DNA of 5,309 bases. Source: an uncultured Collinsella sp. Lineage in GTDB: Bacteria > Actinomycetota > Coriobacteriia > Coriobacteriales > Coriobacteriaceae. The notes beneath the pieces were generated by a model, which worked only from the letters and a program-made list of their open reading frames with translations, was not told the DNA's origin and did no database searches. Below, one piece after another: positions 1-5,270 of this stretch (position 1 is its first letter; each line of letters begins with the position of its first letter). The DNA is taken from NCBI GenBank assembly GCA_958370325.1, contig CATXJW010000078.1, forward strand, positions 1-5,309. Reading direction: 5' to 3'. Both the position numbers and the translations under genes were made by a program.

Positions 1-85
1 TAACCGCTCGTGCTACAACAATACGGACATCAGAGATTAAAACACGGTCCCCGTCGGGTAGTCGTGGGCGTGCGGGAGTCCGCAT
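1..85 (-). CDS. Partial unknown gene (N-terminal 28 codons, runs off left edge)
   Basis: A leftward reading frame opens with ATG at 85-83 and stays open for 28 codons to the window edge. A perfect Shine-Dalgarno AAGGAGG (complement of 96-102) lies 10 bases upstream of the ATG, which is the main reason to believe in it. Two in-frame ATGs further upstream (127 and 121) lack such a site. The predicted start is MRTPARPRLPDGD, followed by a short hydrophobic beta-like stretch (VLISDVRIVVARAV). I do not recognise the family. It diverges from the CPBP protease gene, so the two may share a control region. On the plus strand a frame ending at 38-40 (TAA) could instead be the tail of an upstream gene, but nothing else supports it. 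Confidence 0.5.
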   Translation of the reverse strand, partial: MRTPARPRLPDGDRVLISDVRIVVARAV

Positions 86-185
86 CAGTAACCTGCCTCC
101 TTGGTTGTCCCTTCTCTGCATGGTCATCTACATTTCAGTAGTAGAAACTAGCCCTAATCATAGACGGTCGAGAGGGGGCTATCGC
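86..185. promoter_or_regulatory. Divergent intergenic control region with inverted repeat
   Basis: This 100-bp gap separates two divergent starts. On the minus strand TATGAT (complement of 157-162) is a near-consensus -10 box for the left-hand gene, but no good -35 lies at the usual distance. An imperfect inverted repeat spans 128-151: CTA..TTTC, a 7-base centre, then GAAA.TAG. It would sit at about +1 to +24 of a transcript from that -10, a position typical of repressor operators. For the rightward gene, AGAGGGGG at 171-178 is a purine-rich ribosome site 7 bases before GTG 186. I see no convincing plus-strand promoter. Seen: the motifs. Inferred: their function. Confidence 0.3.
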
Positions 186-980
186 GTGAAGCTGCCGAGG
201 CATTATTCAGGGTTGCGCGCCAGCACCAGGTTTCTCCTGACAACCTTCCTCATCACCTGGCCCGCGTGGTGGCTGAACGCAGCCCTGACCTCGGCGGGCA
301 TCATCGAGTATTCAAGTCCCATCGAAACGGCGCTCCACACCGCCGGCGTCTTCGGGCCCACCGTCGCCGGGCTCTCGTTGATCCCGGGAGGCTTTACCCT
401 GAAGCGCAGCCTCGCGTTCACGTTCGGCGGACTGAGACGCTCGCTCCCTTGGACCGCGGCGTTTCTCGTCGTGCCGCTGGTTCTTCTCACCGCCGCTTCC
501 GATGGCCTCGCGGAAAGCTTCAGCCCAATCTCCGCCATGGGGGTCTTCCTTGCTGCCCTCATGGTGAGCGGCGGCAACGAGGAGCTGGGTTGGCGAGCGG
601 TCCTGGAGCCTGAGCTTGAGCGAAGAATTCCTTTTTTCGCGGCCTGTCTTGCCACCGGGGCGATTTGGGGCCTGTGGCATCTGCCGCTGTGGTTCACGCA
701 GGGCGCCGGGAGGGAGACGACCCCGTTTCTTGCGTTCGTAACCCTCGCCGTGCTCCTCTCGTTCTGGCTGTCAGCGCTCTATCGCGCGGGCGGGTGCGCC
801 TTCTCCTGCCGCCTTCTCCATGCATTAGCGAACACGCTAATCGGGGTGCTTTCGCTTTCAAGCATTTCACTTGTGATAGCCGCGATGCTCGCCCTCACGG
901 GGCTCTCGTTGGCCGCTTTCCGCCGCAAGCTCCCAATCGAAGAGGTCTGCGACGGAAAATCGGAATGGCCTGCTCCGTGA
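186..980 (+). CDS. CPBP family intramembrane glutamic endopeptidase (Abi/CAAX-like)
   Basis: Predicted 264-residue polytopic membrane protein of the CPBP (CAAX protease and bacteriocin-processing, Abi) family. All three family motifs are present: the glutamate pair with downstream arginine in NEELGWR (E132, E133, R137), the first histidine in WGLWHLPLW (H165), and the third motif HALAN (H212, N216). These residues form the intramembrane active site in the family. Hydrophobic segments lie at about 15-35, 50-68, 90-105, 115-130, 150-170, 180-198 and 222-242. GTG at 186 is chosen as start because AGAGGGGG lies 7 bases upstream and the hydrophobic N-terminus follows directly. The frame is open back to the left edge (TTG 105, ATG 120), but those starts have no ribosome site and would add a hydrophilic leader. 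Substrate unknown: relatives serve in prenyl-protein processing, bacteriocin maturation or self-immunity, and control of signalling factors. Apparently monocistronic, ending in a terminator. Confidence 0.88.
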   Translation: MKLPRHYSGLRASTRFLLTTFLITWPAWWLNAALTSAGIIEYSSPIETALHTAGVFGPTVAGLSLIPGGFTLKRSLAFTFGGLRRSLPWTAAFLVVPLVLLTAASDGLAESFSPISAMGVFLAALMVSGGNEELGWRAVLEPELERRIPFFAACLATGAIWGLWHLPLWFTQGAGRETTPFLAFVTLAVLLSFWLSALYRAGGCAFSCRLLHALANTLIGVLSLSSISLVIAAMLALTGLSLAAFRRKLPIEEVCDGKSEWPAP

Positions 981-1018
981 ATTAGGTGAGGCCGCGCTGG
1001 CGAACGATCGCAGACAGG

Positions 1019-1068
1019 CGAGCACCCTTGAACCGGAATGCCGTTCCGATCCAGGATGCTCGTTTTTT
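1019..1068 (+). terminator. Nested intrinsic terminator after CPBP gene
   Basis: Outer stem CGAGCA (1019-1024) pairs with TGCTCG (1057-1062). After a C/A mismatch, CCT (1026-1028) pairs with AGG (1053-1055). An inner hairpin CGGAA (1034-1038)/TTCCG (1044-1048) caps it with a 5-base loop. Six T follow at 1063-1068. It starts 38 bases after the protease stop codon and is correctly oriented to end that transcript. Confidence 0.85.
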
Positions 1069-1211
1069 CTATATGTGGACAGGCGCGCAAAAGGGGGCGC
1101 GAGAAGCGACCCTGAGGACCCCACCCCCACTCGACCACGCTGGCGGGCTTCGGCGTGAGCTCGTGGTAAACGCGGCAAATACCGGGGATCTCGTCATTTT
1201 ACAGCCGCTCG

Positions 1212-1242
1212 ATATGACAAAGGGACTGCCGCTTTGTCATAT
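1212..1242 (-). terminator. 11-bp perfect inverted repeat after the TlpA-like gene, probable terminator
   Basis: ATATGACAAAG (1212-1222) and CTTTGTCATAT (1232-1242) form a perfect 11-bp stem with a 9-base loop, 7 bases past the TAG of the lipoprotein gene. The place fits a terminator for the leftward operon. The stem is AT-rich and no T-run follows on the minus strand, so it may instead be a 3'-end stabiliser or one copy of a dispersed palindromic repeat. Seen: the repeat. Inferred: the function. Confidence 0.5.
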
Positions 1243-1249
1243 TCCGCAC

Positions 1250-2200
1250 CTACGCGAGCGCTTGATCGATAAGCTTGTTGAGTGCCTCGCGCTGCTCAGC
1301 AGAGTTGATACCGCCCATGATCGGTTCTCCCACGATGTTGCCGTTCTGGTCGATCACGTAGGTGGTCGGGAACGAGTACAGGTTGGAGGTGAACTTTCCG
1401 GCCTCGCTATCCGACTTAAACCAGATGTTTTTATACGTCACGCCCTTCTTGGAAAGCACGTCCTTGGCATCGGCCACCTCGTCTTTGTTGCCATCGAGCG
1501 TAAAGGAATTAACGCCCACGACCTGGCCGCCCTTTGCAGCAAGCTCCTTGTTAAGCTCCTCCAAATCGCTCAGTTCGCCCACACAGGGCTTGCAGGTGGT
1601 AAACCAGAAATTCATGACGGTGACCTTGTTCTTGGAGAACAGCTCGTCGCTGTTTACATCGTTGCCGTCCAAGTCCTTGCCCTTAAAGCTGGGGAACTTC
1701 GTCTCCCCGCTCTCGCCGTTGGTCATACCTGCGGTCGAGGCATCGACGCTCTCCCCCTCGCCGGGCGTGCTGCCGCATCCGGGAAACTCCTTCTCCAGCG
1801 CCATGAGCTTATCCTCGATCTCCTTGATCTGCTGTGCACCGGCCTTGAGTGTCTTAAGCTCATCCGCCGTAAACTCATCCTTGGCGCCGTCGATGGTCTT
1901 GAGCAGGAAATCGCCGTAATTGCTGCCGTCTTCAATCATTGCCGAGTCTTTATTTGCCGCATTGAATACCTTTTCCCACAGCGCGTTATCACTCGAAAAG
2001 ATCTCGTTCTCCTTCTTCATGAGCTTCGCATACAGCTCGGCGGCCTCGTCGGCATTGGTCGGCTCCTGCGCAGTGAGTTCTGCGATCTTGGGATCGGAGC
2101 TCGCAGATTCGCTCGCATTGCCACCGGGCGCCGAACATGCCACAAGGCACAAGGCCAATACCGGCACCATAAACAGGGCCGCAATCTTAGAAAGCTTCAT
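1250..2200 (-). CDS. TlpA/ResA-like thioredoxin-fold lipoprotein (thiol-disulfide oxidoreductase)
   Basis: Predicted 316-residue lipoprotein. The signal peptide MKLSKIAALFMVPVLALC is followed by lipobox LVAC, giving acylated C22 and anchoring outside the membrane. Residues about 23-165 are a polar, Ser/Glu/Lys-rich, mostly helical region with one cysteine (FPGCG, C142). The C-terminal 150 residues are a TlpA/AhpC-type thioredoxin domain: strand VTVMNFWF, active site CKPC (C203, C206), and cis-proline loop in SFPTTYVID (P278). The family reduces or rearranges disulfides of extracytoplasmic proteins, for example in cytochrome maturation. ATG at 2200 is preferred over ATG at 2206 because GGAGGA (complement of 2207-2212) abuts the latter but sits 6 bases before the former. 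It is last gene of a three-gene operon, 30 bases after the Fe-S gene. The N-terminal region makes it about twice usual family length. Fold assignment is firm; partner and substrate are unknown. Confidence 0.92.
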   Translation of the reverse strand: MKLSKIAALFMVPVLALCLVACSAPGGNASESASSDPKIAELTAQEPTNADEAAELYAKLMKKENEIFSSDNALWEKVFNAANKDSAMIEDGSNYGDFLLKTIDGAKDEFTADELKTLKAGAQQIKEIEDKLMALEKEFPGCGSTPGEGESVDASTAGMTNGESGETKFPSFKGKDLDGNDVNSDELFSKNKVTVMNFWFTTCKPCVGELSDLEELNKELAAKGGQVVGVNSFTLDGNKDEVADAKDVLSKKGVTYKNIWFKSDSEAGKFTSNLYSFPTTYVIDQNGNIVGEPIMGGINSAEQREALNKLIDQALA

Positions 2201-2230
2201 GGTCATTCCTCCGTTTTGTCGAAGCTTGTT

Positions 2231-3133
2231 TTACTTTTCATCAGCGGTCAGAGGGAGTTTTTCTGCCGACACATCCAGGCCATAGCGATAGCTGATGGCA
2301 TCGACGGGACAGGCCCCGATGCACTTTCCGCACCGGATACATTCGGCATGATTGGGCGCGCGGACCACATCAACGTCCATCTGACAAACCCTTGAACACT
2401 TGCCACACGAGACGCATTTGCACGCGTCAACCTGAATCCCCAGTAGGGATACCTTGTTCATGAGCGCATAAAACGCACCGAGGGGGCAGATCCATTTGCA
2501 GAAGGGGCGGTAGAACAACACGCTCAGCACCGCAACCGCAATGAGAATCGCGAGCTTCCAGGTAAAGAGCTTTCCCAGCGCGGAGCGGATTCCCGTATTC
2601 ATGATGGACAGCGGAATCGCACCCTCGAGCACGCCCTGTGGGCAGATGTACTTGCAAAAGAACGGGTCGCCCATGCCCACATCGTTGACCACCAAGACAG
2701 GCAGCAGCACCACGGCAAACAGCAGCACGGCATACTTGATGTACGTGAGCGGCTTGAGCTTTTTCGTGGAGAGTTTTTTGCCAGGAATCTTATGCAGAAG
2801 CTCTTGCAGCCATCCAAACGGACACAAAAAGCCGCATACAAAACGCCCCAACAGCACGCCGATCAGAATGAGTGTCCCGGTGACGTAATACGAAAAGCTG
2901 AACTTAGATGAGCCCACCACCGACTGAAACGACCCGATGGGGCACGCGCCCGAGGCAGCCGGACACGAGTAGCAGTTGAGCCCCGGCACGCAGACGGCTT
3001 TGCCCGCCCCCTGGTAGATGCCTCCCTTGGCAAAGTTGGGCAGATGAATGTTGGTCGCGAGCGTCGCCGCCGCCTGAATCAATCCGCGGAATCGCGCCAA
3101 AAGGCGCGATACGGTGTTTATTCTTTTATCCAA
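2231..3133 (-). CDS. Polytopic membrane 4Fe-4S protein, NapH/YccM-like
   Basis: Predicted 300-residue membrane iron-sulfur protein. Order: an N-terminal region with CVPGLNCYSCP and ACPIGSFQ (C48, C54, C57, C64); a membrane helix at about 82-99 followed by CGFLCPFGW (C100, C104); a helix at about 130-149; FFCKYICPQG (C160, C164); a helix at about 193-208; FCKWICPLG (C212, C216); then two ferredoxin-type sites, CVSCGKCSRVC (C240, C243, C246, C250) and CIRCGKCIGACP (C265, C268, C271, C275). Paired CxxxCP motifs at membrane borders are typical of the NapH/YccM/CcoG family, which moves electrons at the membrane. Start TTG at 3133 has GGAG 10 bases upstream and overlaps the upstream microprotein gene by 8 bases (TTGGATAA). 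A longer frame back to TTG 3205 lies entirely inside that gene and adds non-conserved-looking residues, so it is rejected. The likely role is electron supply to the extracytoplasmic thiol proteins encoded beside it (inference); quinone or ferredoxin oxidation are alternatives. Confidence 0.88.
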   Translation of the reverse strand: MDKRINTVSRLLARFRGLIQAAATLATNIHLPNFAKGGIYQGAGKAVCVPGLNCYSCPAASGACPIGSFQSVVGSSKFSFSYYVTGTLILIGVLLGRFVCGFLCPFGWLQELLHKIPGKKLSTKKLKPLTYIKYAVLLFAVVLLPVLVVNDVGMGDPFFCKYICPQGVLEGAIPLSIMNTGIRSALGKLFTWKLAILIAVAVLSVLFYRPFCKWICPLGAFYALMNKVSLLGIQVDACKCVSCGKCSRVCQMDVDVVRAPNHAECIRCGKCIGACPVDAISYRYGLDVSAEKLPLTADEK

Positions 3134-3272
3134 TTCCGATACACTCCAAGCACAGCCTGATTGCCTTGGCCAGCACGGCATCCGCCTCGCCGCGCATGAC
3201 GCCAAAGCACACCATGGCCATCCCGACGATCAGCAAAGCAACCTGCGCCACAGGCTTAATCGCTTTGAACAA
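3126..3272 (-). CDS. CD1871A-family CXXC microprotein (48 aa, single membrane pass)
   Basis: A 48-codon gene from TTG 3272 to TAA 3126. AAAGGAG (complement of 3281-3287) lies 8 bases upstream, a strong ribosome site. The product begins MFKAIKPVAQ, has one hydrophobic helix at about 8-26 (VALLIVGMAMVCFGVM), then RGEADAVLAKA, and ends with RLCLECIGIG, where C41 and C44 form a CXXC six residues from the last cysteine position to the C-terminus, counting loosely. This ending matches what I recall of the small CXXC family named after Clostridioides difficile CD1871A, whose function is not established to my knowledge. It is the first gene of the operon, and its stop codon lies inside the start of the Fe-S gene, implying coupled translation. 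A plausible role is a redox-active or cluster-binding accessory subunit of the Fe-S protein, or a thiol substrate of the TlpA-like lipoprotein (inference). Easily missed because it is short and starts with TTG. Confidence 0.85.
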   Translation of the reverse strand: MFKAIKPVAQVALLIVGMAMVCFGVMRGEADAVLAKAIRLCLECIGIG

Positions 3273-3293
3273 TCTGACCACTCCTTTCGCTTC

Positions 3294-3322
3294 GCGACCC
3301 ATTGGACCATACCGACTATAAA
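3294..3322 (+). promoter_or_regulatory. Possible promoter of the two-component operon
   Basis: TATAAA at 3317-3322 (in TATAAAAT) is a good -10 box. GCGACC at 3294-3299 is a poor -35 at 17 bases, which would fit an activator-dependent promoter. A start near 3330 leaves a leader of about 32 bases before ATG 3362. GACTAT occurs at 3314-3319 and again at 3342-3347, possibly a direct-repeat site for a regulator. Confidence 0.4.
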
Positions 3323-3333
3323 ATCCGCGTTAA
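3306..3333 (-). promoter_or_regulatory. Possible promoter of the redox operon
   Basis: On the minus strand TATGGT (complement of 3306-3311) and TTAACG (complement of 3328-3333) are spaced 16 bases apart, with the -10 candidate 34 bases upstream of the microprotein start codon. Both boxes are weak. It overlaps the opposite promoter, so the two directions would compete or share regulators. Confidence 0.3.
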
Positions 3334-3361
3334 GCGCGAATGACTATGCAAGGAGAACGTT

Positions 3362-4036
3362 ATGCGCATCTTGGTCGTCGAGGACGAGCGGGCGCTGTGC
3401 GATGCGATCGCACGCAGCCTGCGCAACTTGGCCTATAGCGTCGACTGCTGCTACGACGGGCAGCAGGCCCTCGATCTGCTCGATGTCGAGACCTTTGACC
3501 TTGTCGTGCTCGACCTCAATCTCCCCCATGTCGACGGCATGGCCGTGCTCAGGCAACTCAGAAAAACTGATTGCGAGACCAAGGTGCTCGTGCTCTCGGC
3601 ACGTGGCGAGGTCGCCGACAAGGTGGCGGGGCTCGATGCCGGCGCTAACGACTACCTCACCAAACCGTTCCATCTTGACGAGCTGGCGGCGCGCATCCGC
3701 AGCCTCACGCTCAGGCGCTTCACGCAAAACGATACCGTCCTCACCTGCGGGTCGCTGAGCTTTGATACCAAGACTCGCGTCGCCTCGGTGGGCAACGTGC
3801 CCCTATCCCTCACACGCAAGGAAACCGGCATCCTGGAATACCTGATGCTCAACCAAGGGCGACCGGTGAGCCAAGAAGAGCTTATCGAGCACGTATGGGA
3901 CAGCAGCGTCAACAGCTTTAGCAACGCGACCCGCGTGCATATCTCGTCACTGCGCAAAAAGCTGCGCGGCGCGTTGGAGCACGACCCCATCCGCAATCGA
4001 ATCGGCGAAGGCTACGTTATGGAGGACGACGAATGA
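3362..4036 (+). CDS. OmpR/PhoB-family response regulator
   Basis: Predicted 224-residue cytoplasmic DNA-binding response regulator. Residues 1-115 are a receiver domain: acidic pocket E7/D8 in MRILVVEDE, phosphoacceptor D51 in VVLDLNLP, S79 at the switch position, Y98 and conserved K101 in DYLTKPF. Residues about 125-222 are a winged-helix trans_reg_C domain: LSLTRKETGILEYL, the recognition-helix region SNATRVHISSLRKKL, and the closing hairpin IGEGYVM. Length and layout are standard for the family. AGGAG lies 7 bases before the ATG. It is the first gene of a pair and its stop overlaps the kinase start as ATGA. It diverges from the redox operon across 89 bases, so control of that operon and autoregulation are likely (inference). 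The signal is unknown. Confidence 0.96.
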   Translation: MRILVVEDERALCDAIARSLRNLAYSVDCCYDGQQALDLLDVETFDLVVLDLNLPHVDGMAVLRQLRKTDCETKVLVLSARGEVADKVAGLDAGANDYLTKPFHLDELAARIRSLTLRRFTQNDTVLTCGSLSFDTKTRVASVGNVPLSLTRKETGILEYLMLNQGRPVSQEELIEHVWDSSVNSFSNATRVHISSLRKKLRGALEHDPIRNRIGEGYVMEDDE

Positions 4037-5172
4037 AGCGGCTGTCGCTGCAGTGGCGCATCACGTTGATGACGGCCCTGCTGATGTGCTTGACCGGCGT
4101 GCTCATTAATTGCATGGTCGGCTACTCCGGCATGCGCTATATGGACTCGATCGGCACTGAAGCATCGGCGCATGACGAGGTGCAGGCGGACTCGCCCAGC
4201 TCATTTGACCCGGCGAGCAAAGAGCTCGATGACGAGCTGACCATCGTCGTGAGCAACGCCCAGGAATCGTTTGGCGCGACGAGCTGGTATATAACCGCGG
4301 CGGTAACGCTGCTCGGCGGCGTGCTGGCCTTTTTTGTGAGCGGGCGTGCGCTGCGACCGCTGCGCTTCTTTGCGGCGCAAGTCGAGAGCGTGCAGCCCGA
4401 TAACCTCGCCGACACAAAGATCAGCGAAGACGTGCCTGCCGAACTCAGGCGCTGCAGCGCGTCGTTTAACGACATGATTGCCCGCCTTGACGAGGGTTTT
4501 TCTGCGCAAAGGCAGTTTACGGGCAATGCGGCGCACGAGCTGCGCACGCCGCTCGCGCTCATGCAGGCCCAGGTTGAACTGTTTTGTGCCGAGCACCCCG
4601 GCATCGACGCTGACACGGCTAGCCTGCTCGGCCTGCTGCAGGAGCAGACCGAGAGAATGACGCACATGACAACGACGCTACTTGAAATGAGCGAGCTGCG
4701 CGGTGTTCCCTGCAGCGACGAGATTGAACTGGCGCCGATGATCGAGGAAGTGCTCACCGACCTGGCGCCGCTTGCCGAGGAAAAGGCCATCACGCTTGCA
4801 AGCGAGGGCGAAGCGCAAATGATCGGCAGCGACACGCTGATCTATCGACTGCTGTTCAACTTGGCCGAAAACGCCATTCGCTACGGCGCGCCCAGCTCGA
4901 CCGTGCAAATCAGCACCCACGACGAGGGCGACCGCGTGCTGCTGCGCGTGCGCGACCAGGGGCTGGGCATTCCCGAGCAATACCAGACGAGCATCTTCCA
5001 GTCCTTCTTTCGCGTCGACAAATCGCGTAGCAGGGCATATGGCGGCGTGGGCCTGGGACTTGCGCTGGCCGGGGAGATCGCCGCGCTCCACGGCGGCTCC
5101 ATCGAGGTCGAGGAGAGCTCGGAGAGCGGAACGACCATGCTCGTGACCCTTCCCGCACGCGCACTCGGCTAA
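4033..5172 (+). CDS. Sensor histidine kinase with HAMP domain (HisKA type)
   Basis: Predicted 379-residue membrane kinase, partner of the preceding regulator. TM1 is at about 10-31 and TM2 at about 86-103, enclosing an extracytoplasmic loop of about 55 residues that is acidic and Ser-rich and has no cysteine. A HAMP linker (RALRPLRFF onward) covers about 104-157. HisKA carries the phosphorylated H168 in NAAHELRTPL. The ATPase domain shows the N box NLAENAIRYG (N280), G1 box DQGLGIP (308-314), F box FQSFFRVD (322-329) and G2 box GVGLGLAL (338-345). All catalytic elements are intact, so it should be active. ATG 4033 overlaps the regulator's TGA by four bases, typical of translational coupling. 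It ends in tandem TAA codons (5170-5175). TM1 holds two cysteines (C19, C27), notable beside a thiol-redox operon but not proof of redox sensing. Confidence 0.96.
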   Translation: MKRLSLQWRITLMTALLMCLTGVLINCMVGYSGMRYMDSIGTEASAHDEVQADSPSSFDPASKELDDELTIVVSNAQESFGATSWYITAAVTLLGGVLAFFVSGRALRPLRFFAAQVESVQPDNLADTKISEDVPAELRRCSASFNDMIARLDEGFSAQRQFTGNAAHELRTPLALMQAQVELFCAEHPGIDADTASLLGLLQEQTERMTHMTTTLLEMSELRGVPCSDEIELAPMIEEVLTDLAPLAEEKAITLASEGEAQMIGSDTLIYRLLFNLAENAIRYGAPSSTVQISTHDEGDRVLLRVRDQGLGIPEQYQTSIFQSFFRVDKSRSRAYGGVGLGLALAGEIAALHGGSIEVEESSESGTTMLVTLPARALG

Positions 5173-5233
5173 TAACGCCTCGCCACAAGGCAGCGCAACG
5201 CCAAGACCCGCACTCCAATGTCTACTCTTTTCG

Positions 5234-5268
5234 AAAAAAGGGAGCCCTGCGCGATTGTGCGGGCCCCC
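5234..5268 (-). terminator. Strong minus-strand intrinsic terminator of a convergent gene
   Basis: Read on the minus strand, a GC-rich hairpin (5268 to 5240) is followed by six T (complement of 5234-5239). Stem on plus coordinates: GGG 5240-5242 with CCC 5266-5268; an A/C mismatch; G5244 with C5264; CCC 5245-5247 with GGG 5261-5263; T5248 bulged; GCGC 5249-5252 with GTGC 5257-5260 (one G-U in RNA); loop GATT. It begins two bases after the TGA of the convergent reading frame. The plus strand has no T-run after it, so it would serve the kinase transcript only weakly. Confidence 0.8.
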
Positions 5269-5270
5269 AT

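Noticed and set aside
105..185. Upstream extension of the CPBP protein to TTG 105 or ATG 120
   Set aside because: No ribosome site before either codon. The added residues are hydrophilic and GTG 186 has a good site at the right distance.
1115..1140. G-rich run on the minus strand as a possible G-quadruplex
   Set aside because: Only about three G-runs of suitable length lie close together, short of the four needed for a standard motif.
1069..1197. 42-codon minus-strand frame between the CPBP terminator and the palindrome
   Set aside because: No ribosome site before ATG 1197, low-complexity Ser/Arg/Gly/Pro product, no recognisable motif.
1080..1200. Possible tRNA or small RNA remnant
   Set aside because: I could not fold a cloverleaf or find a conserved T-loop sequence; only short GC hairpins are visible.
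986..2395. 469-codon plus-strand open frame
   Set aside because: It lies antisense to the lipoprotein gene, whose lipobox, thioredoxin motif and ribosome site are clear. The translation looks like a frame shadow and there is no ribosome site at 986.
3114..3758. 214-codon plus-strand frame across the divergent promoter and regulator start
   Set aside because: It is out of frame with the clear response regulator and crosses the microprotein gene and promoter region; a shadow.
4137..4835. 232-codon minus-strand frame, rich in Ser and Ala
   Set aside because: It is antisense to the histidine kinase, which has every family motif. Low-complexity composition is typical of a shadow in GC-rich DNA.
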